NCBI GenBank assembly: GCA_041659285.1
Contig: JBAZYO010000011.1
Coordinates: 135,417 to 199,416 of the forward strand
Origin: Vicinamibacterales bacterium
GTDB taxonomy: Bacteria; Acidobacteriota; Vicinamibacteria; Vicinamibacterales; UBA2999
Reading direction: 5' to 3'
DNA length: 64,000 nucleotides
Shown: one piece after another, positions 53,608 through 60,996 of the stretch
How positions within the stretch are numbered: the first letter of the stretch is position 1
Layout: every line of letters begins with the position of its first letter
The notes under the pieces: generated by a model
Seen by the model: only the letters and a program-made list of their open reading frames with translations
What the model was told of the DNA's origin: nothing
The model's database searches: none
Translations under genes and position numbers: made by a program

Positions 53608-54417
53608 ATGCCTGTCCCGAACTTCACCGAGGGGTTGTCGCCCGCAGACCCGAACGCCATCATCTGGCGCTTCATGGAACTATGGAAGTTCAGAGACTTA
53701 GTCGAGGCTGGGCGCCTGTACTTCCGCCGGGCGGACGGGTTGAACGACGACCACGAAGGGATGCCTCCGAAACAATGGATGTGCACGGCGCTTGACTACA
53801 ACAGATACGATCTTCGGGACATCGCAAAACTAGATCATGACCTGGGTTCGCTGGCGCAGTTCAGGCAGTCGTATTACTTGAACTGCTGGCATCTCTTTGA
53901 TGAAGAACGGGCCGCAATGTGGGCGAAGTTCGGGCACGACGGAGTGGCCATCGTGTCCACCTACGCGCTTCTCGGCGCAGTTCTGGAGCCGCTCGCCAAC
54001 GACAGGCCACACCTCGGTTTGGTCCGCTACGGTTGGGAACACGGAACGCGCTACAACACCCAGCGGTTTATCACGACCAAACGATTGGACTTCGCAACGG
54101 AGCGAGAAGTCCGCGCGGCTCTTTGGCTGCTCAATACCGGCGACGGGATGAATCGGCACTTTGACTTGAACAACAAGCCGCATCGGCTTCCTATTTACGA
54201 GCCGCCTGCGAGCCTGCCGGTGGGCATCTTTAGACCTGTCGATCTAGCCGCACTAGTCACTGAGGTGGTAGTCACACCGAATGCGAAGCCTGAAATGCTC
54301 GGCGAGATTCAGTCGCTGGTGCGCAAGGCGGAGCTCTCTGTTACTGTTCGGCCGTCGTCTCTGACGGCCTTCGCGCAGTTTCTTCCGACTGCAGACGAAT
54401 TGCGGCGCTATCAGTAG
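53608..54417 (+). CDS. DUF2971 family protein
   Basis: The protein has 269 residues from the ATG at 53608 (an overlapping TTG lies just before). DUF2971 features are visible: IIWRFMELWKFRDLVEAGRLYF near the N-terminus, a middle NCWHLFDEERAAMWAKFGHDGVAI, and TKRLDFATEREVRAAL later. Such proteins are widespread in accessory regions and remain uncharacterised. It is separated by 39 bp from the HEPN-like gene on the same strand. Confidence 0.75.
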   Translation: MPVPNFTEGLSPADPNAIIWRFMELWKFRDLVEAGRLYFRRADGLNDDHEGMPPKQWMCTALDYNRYDLRDIAKLDHDLGSLAQFRQSYYLNCWHLFDEERAAMWAKFGHDGVAIVSTYALLGAVLEPLANDRPHLGLVRYGWEHGTRYNTQRFITTKRLDFATEREVRAALWLLNTGDGMNRHFDLNNKPHRLPIYEPPASLPVGIFRPVDLAALVTEVVVTPNAKPEMLGEIQSLVRKAELSVTVRPSSLTAFAQFLPTADELRRYQ

Positions 54418-54551
54418 CCCCTCAGTCCTTAATTGCGTCCGAAGTCTAATCAAGTTCGGTGTCACACCGCTCTGCGATAGGCGCAGCAGACCGCCGCAAT
54501 GGAGCTTGCTAGCGGCTCAAGATACACGCTTCTTGCCACCTGGGAGTGCAT

Positions 54552-54881
54552 ATGCGTTCAGAACACGGCACGATTGAAGGCGATCTGCGACTACCAGAGA
54601 GCTTGCAGCTACATGGTTTCGTCACCGGCGCAGTCACCGTGCCCGGTAATACGACATTGGTCCTGCACGGGCTCGTAGGCAAGCACTTGGTCGTGGAGCG
54701 AGGAGGCGAAGCGATCATCCACGGCATGGTGAACGGTGATGTATCGAACGATGGCGGTGTAGTTAGCGTCTACGGAATGATCAACGGCGCTGTTCACAAC
54801 CAGTCGGGCACGACAGTGCTCTATCCGAAAGCCGTAGTGAAGGGCGCGGTGGTTGGCAACGTCACGAGGCTGGAAGGATGA
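54552..54881 (+). CDS. Bactofilin-like beta-helix protein
   Basis: The protein has 109 residues from the ATG at 54552 (an ATG two codons earlier is the alternative). It repeats short beta-strands with small turns (FVTGAVTVPGNTTLVLHGLVG, EAIIHGMVNGDV, VVSVYGMINGAV, VVKGAVVGNV), the pattern of bactofilin or polymer-forming cytoskeletal proteins. Carriage in a mobile island is unusual for a cytoskeletal fold. Confidence 0.65.
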   Translation: MRSEHGTIEGDLRLPESLQLHGFVTGAVTVPGNTTLVLHGLVGKHLVVERGGEAIIHGMVNGDVSNDGGVVSVYGMINGAVHNQSGTTVLYPKAVVKGAVVGNVTRLEG

Positions 54882-55107
54882 GTGTCTGTAGTCTGCACAC
54901 CGAACCCGATTGAATGGCCGACGGCAGTGACTCGAAGAGCAGCAAGGTACTTTACTCCTTGAGCGACGGGGCAGAACCGGCTGTCCACGAAGTCACTTGT
55001 CGGGCTCTTCAGGAAACTCCACTAGCTTGGCCGCAGGTGGCGACTTGTCCGAGAGCCGGACCTTAGCATTTTCCCAGAACCTAGTATTAGGGTGCGTGTC
55101 TGTGGCC

Positions 55108-55542
55108 TCACGCCAATCCGAGCCAGGGTCGGAGCCGATCCAACACCCGCCGGCCAAGCTCAAGCACCGGTATTCTCTGCCCGTCCGCAAGAACCGCGAA
55201 TTCCTCATGACCCGAAAAGGCAAGGTCCGCATGCGTATCGAACGAACGCCCCGATGCGTCCGCAGCAGTGCGGCCAGTCAGCTGAAGGTGTTTCCCGCTA
55301 TTGCAAGCCAAGCGACACAACTCGAAGTCCGTGTCGCCATCCAGGACACCTAGGTCAAGCCCGGCAACCTTCGCGTAATCCCTCAGGTGGTAAATACTGA
55401 CAAAGAAATTGTACGCATGGTCGACCGATGGCTCGTTCTCAAAGCGCTGAAGCTCACGGTCTGCCTTTCGCCACATGTCCTGAGGTGATTTCAAATCCAA
55501 CAATTGGCTTGGCATCGTCCCATTCCTCGTTTCATCGGCCAC
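55108..55542 (-). CDS. Hypothetical protein downstream of DUF4062 pair
   Basis: The protein has 144 residues with a GTG start preceded by GAGGAG. It is mixed alpha/beta with HAYNFFVSIYHLRDYAKVAG as a likely core helix and FDTHADLAFSGHEEFAVLADG near the C-terminus. No membrane or signal segment. It lies 96 bp downstream of the 285-residue gene on the same strand and may be its third operon partner. Confidence 0.55.
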   Translation of the reverse strand: MADETRNGTMPSQLLDLKSPQDMWRKADRELQRFENEPSVDHAYNFFVSIYHLRDYAKVAGLDLGVLDGDTDFELCRLACNSGKHLQLTGRTAADASGRSFDTHADLAFSGHEEFAVLADGQRIPVLELGRRVLDRLRPWLGLA

Positions 55543-55638
55543 GACCGCTCCTCAGCGGGCGGTTGGCCATACTACGTCGTCGTCGCCGATTTGATTACGT
55601 CTTGGCTTGGGCGAACACCAGTGCTCGTCGATTGCGAC

Positions 55639-56496
55639 TCACCACATGCCGCTGCGCGCAACCGCCTCGGACAGACTCTTCGCGTGTTCGGCGAACTTCT
55701 CCGGGGATCCACCGCAAAGCCCCGCAGCGACTGGGGGCCACGCCTTCCCCGCGCCTGCCGCCTCCTCGATGATCTGCGGCAACGGACTCGAGCCACTGCG
55801 CGCCTTCCATGCGAAACGCCCTAGCGGTCCCCACCCCCTGCCGCTCTGATAAGAGAATTCCACGGAGTACAGGATTTCGAATGTGTCGAATACCCCGTCG
55901 TACGCGGAGCCGAGACAGAGCGCCTGGTCGAGCAAGGGCATGAGCCTCTGGTAAAGATACTCGCTGAACGGAACGTGGTGTCGCTCATGTCCGGGCAATA
56001 GCTTGAAATGCTGCCTGCGGTCACCAATTCCTCTCGTCGCGGCTTCAACGAGTCGCATTTCGCCGCGAGAGGTGCCCACTCGTGCGTGCATTAGTGCCAC
56101 CAGTGACGCATAGGATTCGGCCGCCACGGCGGCAATTCCCCCCGCATACGACAACGCCAGCGAGGGATACCACTGCAATGCGAGGAATCCGGTGTTGCCG
56201 CCGCCTTCGCCGGCGCCATCAGAGAGGCGCTTCGGCGCTAACGTGAGCGACTGGAGTGTAGCAGGCGAGCCCCAGCGGCCCATCAGCGCCTCCGAGTGGT
56301 ACATGTCGGCGAGCAACTCATCGAGCCACGCTACCCGCCGCCTGAACTCATCGTCCGACCAGGAACTCGAGGCAGAAAACTGCGGATCTTTCAGGGCAGC
56401 GGACAGACGACGTGTCTCTCCGGCGATGCAATCAAACAACCGCAGCCGCCAGCGGTCATCAACGACATACCGCTTTGTGCTATCGACAAGGTTCAT
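55639..56496 (-). CDS. Hypothetical partner of DUF4062 protein
   Basis: The protein has 285 residues. It is helical with conserved-looking WLDELLADMYHSEALMGRWG, GIGDRRQHFKLLPGHERHHVPFSEYLYQ, and FDTFEILYSVEFSYQSGRGWGPLG. The GHERHH cluster could be a metal or nuclease site, but it matches no motif known to me. It begins 11 bp after the DUF4062-like gene, which suggests a sensor-effector pair. Confidence 0.6.
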   Translation of the reverse strand: MNLVDSTKRYVVDDRWRLRLFDCIAGETRRLSAALKDPQFSASSSWSDDEFRRRVAWLDELLADMYHSEALMGRWGSPATLQSLTLAPKRLSDGAGEGGGNTGFLALQWYPSLALSYAGGIAAVAAESYASLVALMHARVGTSRGEMRLVEAATRGIGDRRQHFKLLPGHERHHVPFSEYLYQRLMPLLDQALCLGSAYDGVFDTFEILYSVEFSYQSGRGWGPLGRFAWKARSGSSPLPQIIEEAAGAGKAWPPVAAGLCGGSPEKFAEHAKSLSEAVARSGMW

Positions 56497-56507
56497 GCTT
56501 CAACCTT

Positions 56508-57677
56508 TCAGAGTCGAACGTCTCCCTCCACGAGCCTTTCGCTCGCGCGCGCATTCGAGTACCGCCGAGGCGGTTGCCATCCGACAACAAGCCGCCGGAT
56601 ACCCCGCACGGCTGTACCCAGCTTGAACTGGCTGATCCGCGTCGCGCGCCCACTTCCGACCAGGGCGTCGACCAGCATCAGTTCCGCCAACGGCCTGGTG
56701 ATCTCGTCGGACACGCGTGCCGCGCGAAGGGCGGCAAATGGGTCCGCGATCTCGCCAATAAAGCCGAGGTGTTGACCCGCCAACGGATGACGCGTACCGA
56801 ACAGGGCCGTTCTGAGTCCCGCCTCGGTCAATTCGTCCGCAGTGTGGCCGGACACGGACACTTCCAGCATTGGATCGTGCCCGCCTTCACGCCCTTCGAG
56901 TTGCAGTCGCACAATCCTCGATCGTGACGACGTCGTTGTCGTGTCCACAGAACTAACGCGTACCAAGCGGCTACGCCCAGACCATGTGAAGCGGCCCTCG
57001 CCTCCCCGATTGATATTCCCGCTCCGCATGGCTTCAAGAGCATGCGCAACATCGTCGCTTCGCACTCTGGCGACAACACGCAATCGGTTGCCATCATCGC
57101 CCACTTCCGTTGCGCGGAAGACGATATTACCGAGCTTGCACCACGGCGCCAGATCCTCGGCCGCGATAGCTTTCAGACGGTCCTCGACCTGAAGGCGAAG
57201 ATCGTCAGGCGTCACAAAGTCCGGGACGACGTGGAAAGTCCTGACCTCGTTGAGGAACGACTCCTCGTGACCCTCCCGATCATTGGCCTTCAGGCACCAT
57301 GTGGCAATCCGCAGACCGCATTTCTCGGCGTGTAGATATTCTGAGTGCGTCGCCGAGAATCGCGACGGCAGCGGCTTGCCATAGCTTCTCCCCAGAATTC
57401 CGACGTAGATATCGGAGGTTTCGACCTCGGCTAGGTAGGCATCCTCCGGGTCTGCGTCGCGGCCTCCGAATTGCTCGAACGTCACGGGCGTTCCTCCGAG
57501 CGCCCTTACAGCATCTGCGGCCCCCCGTCGTTCATCCGGAAGCTCGCTCATGACACTGGAGATGAATGCTCGCCGCCCATGAGCCCATTCGCGAACGGAA
57601 TCTTGAGACGGTATTTCCGCCGCCGCGGCACGATCGATTAAGAGCGGCTCCTGCTCGGCTTCCGTCCGGTTCCGCAT
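56508..57677 (-). CDS. DUF4062 (TIR-like/STALD) domain protein
   Basis: The protein has 389 residues. The N-terminal domain matches DUF4062: RRAFISSVMSELPDERRGAA, RALGGTPVTFEQFGGRDADPED and TSDIYVGILGRSYG (35-100), a Rossmann fold related to TIR/SIR2-like nucleotide-acting domains. The C-terminal about 250 residues are a mixed domain without a clear assignment. DUF4062 proteins occur in prokaryotic conflict systems and are thought to act on or sense nucleotides. The start lacks a clear ribosome-binding site. It heads a minus-strand operon with the 285- and 144-residue genes. Confidence 0.75.
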   Translation of the reverse strand: MRNRTEAEQEPLLIDRAAAAEIPSQDSVREWAHGRRAFISSVMSELPDERRGAADAVRALGGTPVTFEQFGGRDADPEDAYLAEVETSDIYVGILGRSYGKPLPSRFSATHSEYLHAEKCGLRIATWCLKANDREGHEESFLNEVRTFHVVPDFVTPDDLRLQVEDRLKAIAAEDLAPWCKLGNIVFRATEVGDDGNRLRVVARVRSDDVAHALEAMRSGNINRGGEGRFTWSGRSRLVRVSSVDTTTTSSRSRIVRLQLEGREGGHDPMLEVSVSGHTADELTEAGLRTALFGTRHPLAGQHLGFIGEIADPFAALRAARVSDEITRPLAELMLVDALVGSGRATRISQFKLGTAVRGIRRLVVGWQPPRRYSNARASERLVEGDVRL

Positions 57678-58119
57678 CCATCCATTCTAGACGGGACGGC
57701 GCAGGTCTGCGGTTCGGACGCGGAGCTATCGAACTTGAGGAGGAAAACCTGGAGTCCGCGAGAATGGGCTGATTTGTCGCTCCGGCAATGCAAGACGCGA
57801 CGTCCGGTTTAGCGACTTTCTAGCTGACCTGCCCACTCTGAACCTCTATGCGTAGAATGTGGGGTCGTGGCTCTGGCTTCTCCTGCCACTTGCAGGCCGC
57901 GGAGGCGCGCGACGCCATCGCCGAGACCCCCAAGCTGCACATCGCCAAGATGAAGCCCCTGCAAACCAGAAGGCCCCGTAAACGGCGCGAATTACACAAC
58001 AGCAATTGTGGCAATCGTGGGAGGAGGGCGAGGCGGGTCGGAAGATCATTGATTGAGTCGCATCTACGAGAGCACTAAGCAGACGTAATCTGAGAAGCGT
58101 TGCCGAGGAACCACGCACT
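57678..58119. other. Divergent intergenic region
   Basis: This 442-bp stretch separates the leftward DUF4062 operon from the rightward zinc-ribbon gene and must hold their promoters. A short 76-codon plus-strand frame is present but shows no domain or good ribosome-binding site, so it is not called. Confidence 0.4.
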
Positions 58120-59460
58120 ATGTCTTTTGTTTTCGACCCACGTGATTTGATCTCGCCACCCTACATCACCTGCCCGAACGGGCACGAGGAATCGTACGGC
58201 ATTCTTTCGATCGGCGGGACCGGCTATTCACGCCGCTGCAGGGAGTGCTGGGTGACCAATTCGTATCCCCTGCCCAAGTTGACGAAGAAGGTCGTCTACA
58301 TCGATCAGTTCGCCATCAGCAACATGATGAAGGCGCTGAACGATGAAATGGATAGCCACGCCCGGGCGAAGGCCGACCCGTTTTGGTTGGAGATGTTTGA
58401 CGCTCTAGAGCGTGTTTCCAAGCTGCAGCTGGTTGTCTGTCCCGTTTCGGGTTCTCACCGAAATGAATCGCTGATGGTGTCCTACTTCCCGGCGTTGAAG
58501 CGGATGTATGAGCAACTATCGCACGGCGTTTCGTTTGATGACTCGGCGTACATTGTGGACCGTCAGATTGTGGTCGCCTTAGAGGCCTGGCTCAAGGGCG
58601 AAGCACCTGCCCACGACTTTGATGCCGAAAACGTGACAAATGGAGATTTAAACGCTTGGCAGGACAGGCTGATCATCTCCGTAGAGATGGAATGGCCGGC
58701 GGAGGTTGTCGAGGGAGTTCGCAGATTCCGGGACAGTGTGAGTGAGAAGGTCGCAGAAGTCTTCAAGTTCTACCAGGAGCAAGGAAAGACACACAAAGAC
58801 TTTGGTCATTGGTTTGAACACGAGCGCAGCAAGCTATCAGAGACAGTCCCATTGGCCGCTGCGAATTACGCTGCGCGCGTCAAACAGATGCTAACGAGCG
58901 GGGAGCTTGACCTGTCGAAGCTGCAACAGTATCGGTCACGCGGCTATGACACGTTTCAAAACATCTGGAGTGTCATGAAGACGAAGGAGATCAAGCCTGA
59001 AGACGTGAAGGACAAGATCGACGCATTTCTAACGTCAGACGCGTACAAGGACACGCCAGCCAATCGACTCGGAACCTTGATGTGGGCTGTGATCGCACAT
59101 CAAGCAGCGAACGGTCGCACCAACCCGCCTAACAAAGGGATGTCCACCGATATAGATACCGTTTCGACGCTACTGCCCTATTGCGACGCAATTTTGGTCG
59201 ACAGGGAATGCGCCGCCTTGGTTGGTAACATACCGAAGAAGTTCTCGCCTGGATTTGGTACAAGAATCTTCTCGCCGGCTACAAAGACCGAGTTCCTCGC
59301 CTATCTCAAGCAGATCGAAACAGAAGCCGACAAGGCCGTCGTCGCGGCCGTGAAGGAGGTCTATGGTGATAAGTGGCTGATTCCCTTCCGGGAGATGTAC
59401 AACGTTGAACGAGCGCGGCGCGAAAGAGAACGAAGCACTACGGACAAGGCTAGTTCGTAG
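58120..59460 (+). CDS. Zinc-ribbon plus PIN-like domain protein
   Basis: The protein has 446 residues. A treble-clef zinc ribbon is visible near the N-terminus (CPNGHE, then CREC). After it, VVYIDQFAISNMMKAL and a late IDTVSTLLPYCDAILVDREC have the strand-Asp-helix and TxDxxL patterns of PIN-type RNases, so a PIN-like nuclease core is likely. In the middle are long charged helices (EVFKFYQEQGKTHKDFGHW). It is a plausible RNA-targeting effector. It lies beside the integron attC but on the opposite strand from the cassette gene. Confidence 0.65.
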   Translation: MSFVFDPRDLISPPYITCPNGHEESYGILSIGGTGYSRRCRECWVTNSYPLPKLTKKVVYIDQFAISNMMKALNDEMDSHARAKADPFWLEMFDALERVSKLQLVVCPVSGSHRNESLMVSYFPALKRMYEQLSHGVSFDDSAYIVDRQIVVALEAWLKGEAPAHDFDAENVTNGDLNAWQDRLIISVEMEWPAEVVEGVRRFRDSVSEKVAEVFKFYQEQGKTHKDFGHWFEHERSKLSETVPLAAANYAARVKQMLTSGELDLSKLQQYRSRGYDTFQNIWSVMKTKEIKPEDVKDKIDAFLTSDAYKDTPANRLGTLMWAVIAHQAANGRTNPPNKGMSTDIDTVSTLLPYCDAILVDRECAALVGNIPKKFSPGFGTRIFSPATKTEFLAYLKQIETEADKAVVAAVKEVYGDKWLIPFREMYNVERARRERERSTTDKASS

Positions 59461-59770
59461 CACGGGGCTCAACAGTGCTAGGAGGCCGGGCCAACGTGCC
59501 GAGGCCAGTTCGGCGGGCACGCCACCGCTGCTTCAAGGGAGGCGTTCCACAGGCTTGATCTCTTCGGCTCTCCCGCCACACTCGCCAACGCCGCTTTCGA
59601 CACCTGGAAACACAACTTGGCAGTGTGCTCATCCGGCGACAACTCGGAGATTATCTGTTTGATACGGGTGGATGTAGTTCCTAAAGTTGCGCAGCCCGTG
59701 ACTGAACTTCTTCACATCAGGATGCAGCAGATGCACGCCACATGCATGAAGCGGTAACAATTTACTTGGA
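59461..59770. other. Non-coding gap
   Basis: About 310 bp between the zinc-ribbon gene and the attC site. It shows no domain-bearing frame, no tRNA and no second attC. It may be old island border sequence. Confidence 0.4.
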
Positions 59771-59844
59771 GTCTAACGCCTCGGTTTCAGCCGCGGCGGC
59801 CCCGTGCTTCTCCGGGCCGCTGTAGGCTGCAAGCCTTGTTGGGC
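59771..59844 (-). mobile_element. Integron attC recombination site
   Basis: In the minus orientation the 74-bp site begins GCCCAAC (59838-59844, an RYYYAAC core) and ends GTTAGAC (59771-59777, a GTTRRRY core). Next inward, GGCTTGCAGCC and GGCTGAAACC pair except for one bulged G, the extrahelical base used by integron integrases. The centre GCGGCCC...GGGCCGC forms a hairpin. This matches the known attC layout (R'', L'', L', R'). Its orientation fits the RibD-like gene upstream on the minus strand. Confidence 0.8.
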
Positions 59845-59866
59845 GCGCTTCCATGGCATGCGAGCT

Positions 59867-60466
59867 TCACACCTCGTCTGAGGCCAGAGTGTGCTTGTCC
59901 AAGATCGCCTCGATGCGCCAGCGGTCGACTCCGTAGGTCTCTGCCAGTCGTGCAACCCGTTGTGGTTCAGGTAGCGCTTGGGCACGGCGTAGCGGCTCAT
60001 AGGGATGCTGCTCTAGCACCCATAGACCGAGTTGGCGCCTGACGTCGTCCTCGCAGACACCTTCGACGACCTCCACCCCCGCATTGCGGAGGATAACCGT
60101 GCCGGCGCCGTCCACACGCGGGTGCGGGTCGCGCATTCCAAGCACAACTCTGGCGATGCCGCGCTCGGCTATTGATCGCGAGCAGGAGGGCGTGCGGCCG
60201 TGGAATGAACACGGCTCCAAGGTGGAATAGAGGGTCGCACCAACCACGCTATGCCCCCGCCGGTGAGCATCGCGCGCTGCGGCGATCTCTGCGTGATCCT
60301 CACCAGGACCGAGCGTATGACCGCAGCCCAATAGCTCGCCACGAGCGCTCACAATCACGCACCCGACCCACGGGTTGTCGCCGGTAGTTCCGTACGCAAG
60401 CATCGCCTCCTCAATCGCCAGGCGCATCCACCTTTCGTGCTTTTGGCTCATCGCATCTGGGAGCAT
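59867..60466 (-). CDS. RibD-type deaminase (gene-cassette-borne)
   Basis: The protein has 199 residues from the ATG at 60466 (GAGG upstream; alternatives at 60451 and a longer TTG form from 60568). Cytidine-deaminase-superfamily motifs are complete: DHAEIAAA, and EPCSFHGRTPSC. RibD-like sequence includes NPWVGCVIVSARGELLG and a later GAGTVILRNAGVEVVEGVCEDD. The reductase half of RibD is absent, and a C-terminal about 40-residue tail (RVARLAETYGVDRWRIEAIL) follows. The enzyme would deaminate a pyrimidine or related ring. The attC just downstream makes this a probable integron cassette, with 60563-60569 (GTTGGGC on the minus strand) a possible left border. Confidence 0.8.
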   Translation of the reverse strand: MLPDAMSQKHERWMRLAIEEAMLAYGTTGDNPWVGCVIVSARGELLGCGHTLGPGEDHAEIAAARDAHRRGHSVVGATLYSTLEPCSFHGRTPSCSRSIAERGIARVVLGMRDPHPRVDGAGTVILRNAGVEVVEGVCEDDVRRQLGLWVLEQHPYEPLRRAQALPEPQRVARLAETYGVDRWRIEAILDKHTLASDEV

Positions 60467-60604
60467 AACTTGCCTCAGCGAGGACTCGCTGGCCGTGCCT
60501 CGCGAGGGGAGAGCGTCTCCGGTCGGTGAGGCTGGGGTCGTAAGGTTACGGTGGGTCCGCCTGCCCAACCAATAGTAGCCCCGACCGGCACATCGGCCGA
60601 CACC

Positions 60605-60634
60605 TTGACCTTCGACCCATCACGGGTGTATATG
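60605..60634 (+). promoter_or_regulatory. Sigma-70-like promoter of PadR/ADOP pair
   Basis: TTGACC and TATATG are separated by 18 bp, and the PadR ATG lies 14 bp past the -10 box, so the leader is very short. PadR regulators usually repress their own operon, so the site may also hold their operator. Confidence 0.5.
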
Positions 60635-60648
60635 TCGAAGCACAAGGC

Positions 60649-60996
60649 ATGGTTATCGCTCAGAAGTCGGATCTCCCGCAGGGCACGCTCGACCTGCTAA
60701 TTCTCAACGTAGTCGCTCTCGGACCCATGCATGGCTATGCGATTGCCCAGCGCTTGCGGCAGGTTTCGCGTGAAGTGGTGAATGTGACGCAGGGGACGCT
60801 CTATCCTGCGCTGCATCGTCTTGAAAACCGTGGCTTCCTCGCCGCGGACTGGAAGCAGTCGGACACCGGCCGCGATGCAAAGTTCTATAAGCTGACCGCG
60901 AAGGGCCGGACCCACATGGCGTCAGAAGCCGAGAGCTGGCGGCGTCTCGCGCAGGCGGTCGGCGCCATCCTCAAGACGTCGGAGGGCGTGGGATGA
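60649..60996 (+). CDS. PadR family transcriptional regulator
   Basis: The protein has 115 residues. The PadR winged helix is clear: GTLDLLILNVVALGPMHGYAIAQRL, VTQGTLYPALHRLENRGFL and KFYKLTAKGRTHM. Its stop overlaps the ADOP permease start by 4 bp. In Acidobacteria this pairing is common; the regulator probably represses the transporter and responds to a small molecule. Confidence 0.92.
   Translation: MVIAQKSDLPQGTLDLLILNVVALGPMHGYAIAQRLRQVSREVVNVTQGTLYPALHRLENRGFLAADWKQSDTGRDAKFYKLTAKGRTHMASEAESWRRLAQAVGAILKTSEGVG

Noticed and set aside
57848..58078. 76-codon frame between divergent genes
   Set aside because: No ribosome-binding site, Arg-rich without a domain.
48630..59844. Second attachment site matching the tRNA-Arg 3' end
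   Set aside because: I searched by eye for a repeat of the T-arm/acceptor end and found none; TTGGGCGC at 59840 shares too few bases and belongs to the attC.
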